From the NCBI RefSeq assembly GCF_018141405.1, contig NZ_CP058648.1:1565001-1629000 (forward strand): DNA of 64,000 bases, read 5' to 3'. Position 1 is the first letter of the stretch. Each line of letters begins with the position of its first letter. The notes below the pieces were generated by a model. It searched no databases. It was given only the letters and a program-made list of their open reading frames with translations, and was not told where the DNA came from. A program made the position numbers and the translations under genes. Of this stretch, positions 63,148 through 64,000 are shown one piece after another. This stretch comes from Serpentinicella alkaliphila (GTDB lineage: Bacteria; Bacillota; Clostridia; Peptostreptococcales; Natronincolaceae).

Positions 63148-64000
63148 GAGACTAACTATATGAAGTCAAGAAAAATTTCGTATTTAAAGAAGTCATGAAG
63201 AAAATAATTTTAAAGACATCTATTACAAAAAAATGCATGACAAACAGAGCAACTCAGTTGCTCTGAAAAAAATAGATTAAATTAGACTTGTGGAACAAAT
63301 GCAGTATTGTTTTTTAGGAGGTAGTAAATTACCCTAATTAACTTTTTACCGACATGGCATCTGGCAACATTGAAGTGTTTGCCTTCAGAACGCTTTTTGA
63401 CCATATAATCACTAAAGACTTTATCGCGCATAGCAACAAGTCTAGATGCTTGCATAATAGCCCACCTAAGGTATGTAGAGCCTCTCTTAACCATTGGAGT
63501 TTTAGATGCATTGTAAGTCCCAGATTGGTAAGTAGAAGGATCCATACCTGCAAATGCAAGAAGTTTAGCTGGGTTGGAGAAACGATCAATATGACCAATT
63601 TCAGCTAATATAATGGCAGCTAGAGTATATCCAATGCCAGGAATAGTAATGAGTGGGGTATTGAGTTCTTGTACGACTAATTTAATTTGATTATCTAATG
63701 CATCTATTTCTGTTTGTACAGATTGTATGAGGCGAATAGTTTGTTGTAATTCGAAGGCTGTAGAGCGATTGCTTGACCCAATAGATTTGATAGCAAGCTC
63801 TTTTAAAGCAATTGCTTTCTCTTTGCTATATTTACCTTTAGAGGCTGTTCTTATTAGGTTTGTCAACTTTGTCAGATTGCAGTTGTAAATACTATCGGGG
63901 GTTGGTAATTCAATTAATAATGCATATTTGGAACTTTGGTGTATAGACCAAAATAAGCTTGGCAATTCAGGAAAAATGATATCTATTAAGCGACTAACTG
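63148..64000 (-). mobile_element. IS110-family element, copy 2 (runs off the window)
   Basis: Identical in layout to copy 1 and in the same orientation, starting at GAGACTAACTATATG. Copy 2 lacks the indels of copy 1 over the visible part. Confidence 0.85.
63282..64000 (-). CDS. IS110-family transposase, C-terminal part (5' end outside window)
   Basis: The frame is open to the window edge. Visible: VSRLIDIIFPEL, a coiled segment (LQQTIRLIQSVQTEIDALDNQIKLV), the Transposase_20 domain (NTPLITIPGIGYTLAAI, DRFSNPAKLLAFAGMDPS) and KRGSTYLRWAIMQASR with the conserved Ser. It contains the intact version of the sequence that is frameshifted at 58812-59988. It may be active. Confidence 0.9.
   Translation of the reverse strand, partial: VSRLIDIIFPELPSLFWSIHQSSKYALLIELPTPDSIYNCNLTKLTNLIRTASKGKYSKEKAIALKELAIKSIGSSNRSTAFELQQTIRLIQSVQTEIDALDNQIKLVVQELNTPLITIPGIGYTLAAIILAEIGHIDRFSNPAKLLAFAGMDPSTYQSGTYNASKTPMVKRGSTYLRWAIMQASRLVAMRDKVFSDYMVKKRSEGKHFNVARCHVGKKLIRVIYYLLKNNTAFVPQV

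Noticed and set aside
58678-64000. Classical composite transposon
   Set aside because: IS110-type elements move by a different mechanism and do not usually mobilise a segment as a pair; copy 1 is also decayed. Only the recombination risk is kept as a finding.

Overview
The window is a low-GC chromosomal segment from an anaerobic, spore-forming-type Firmicute. Evidence is strong AG-rich ribosome binding sites, an anaerobic NADH/ferredoxin redox apparatus, a GerMN-domain protein, WhiA, a pyruvate kinase with a C-terminal PEP-utilising domain, and both known classes of clostridial c-di-GMP riboswitch. Class Clostridia is secure. A relative of Alkaliphilus/Natronincola is a guess from gene content, not a demonstrated identity.

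Positions 1-35.7 kb are ordered core chromosome, nearly all on the + strand: an M23 peptidase end; a three-gene NADH-linked flavin/Fe-S complex whose third subunit fuses ferredoxin, GltD/NfnB-like and dead formate-dehydrogenase-like modules; CtpA; uvrB-uvrA; a PilZ protein; uvrC; a second HydC/HydD/HydB-like module without its catalytic subunit; a solute-binding protein; murB-rapZ-yvcK; tryptophanase; a Nudix hydrolase; a 52-aa DUF1540 protein; whiA; an HD-GYP protein; dnaE; a DUF2007-like protein; pfkA; pyk; fxsA.

Positions 35.7-42.2 kb hold the most interesting system. A sortase-anchored Cna-B adhesin (LPKTG) and its sortase lie behind a leader with three c-di-GMP aptamers: one class I (GEMM-I) and two tandem class II. 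A secreted transglutaminase-like protein lies behind two further tandem class I aptamers. Visible base pairing predicts that c-di-GMP turns the adhesin ON (P1 frees the Shine-Dalgarno) and the transglutaminase-like enzyme OFF (P1 contains the Shine-Dalgarno). An IS1634-family element sits between them, flanked by a 312-bp direct repeat that duplicates the sortase 3' end and the downstream promoter, so neither side was broken. The PilZ and HD-GYP genes upstream show that c-di-GMP signalling is in use in this genome.

Positions 42.2-47.8 kb return to ordinary genes (GerMN protein, RlmD-type methyltransferase, membrane protein, WYL regulator with a divergent flavin-binding protein). From 47.8 to 64 kb the window is an accessory region full of decayed mobile DNA: Y1 (REP-type), IS3, IS91 and DDE/AAA-ATPase transposons, a dead MNT-HEPN module, an uncharacterised 562-aa helical protein with small neighbours, and two direct copies of one IS110-family element flanking a 3-kb block with a universal stress protein and a MarR-NmrA operon carrying a clear palindromic operator.
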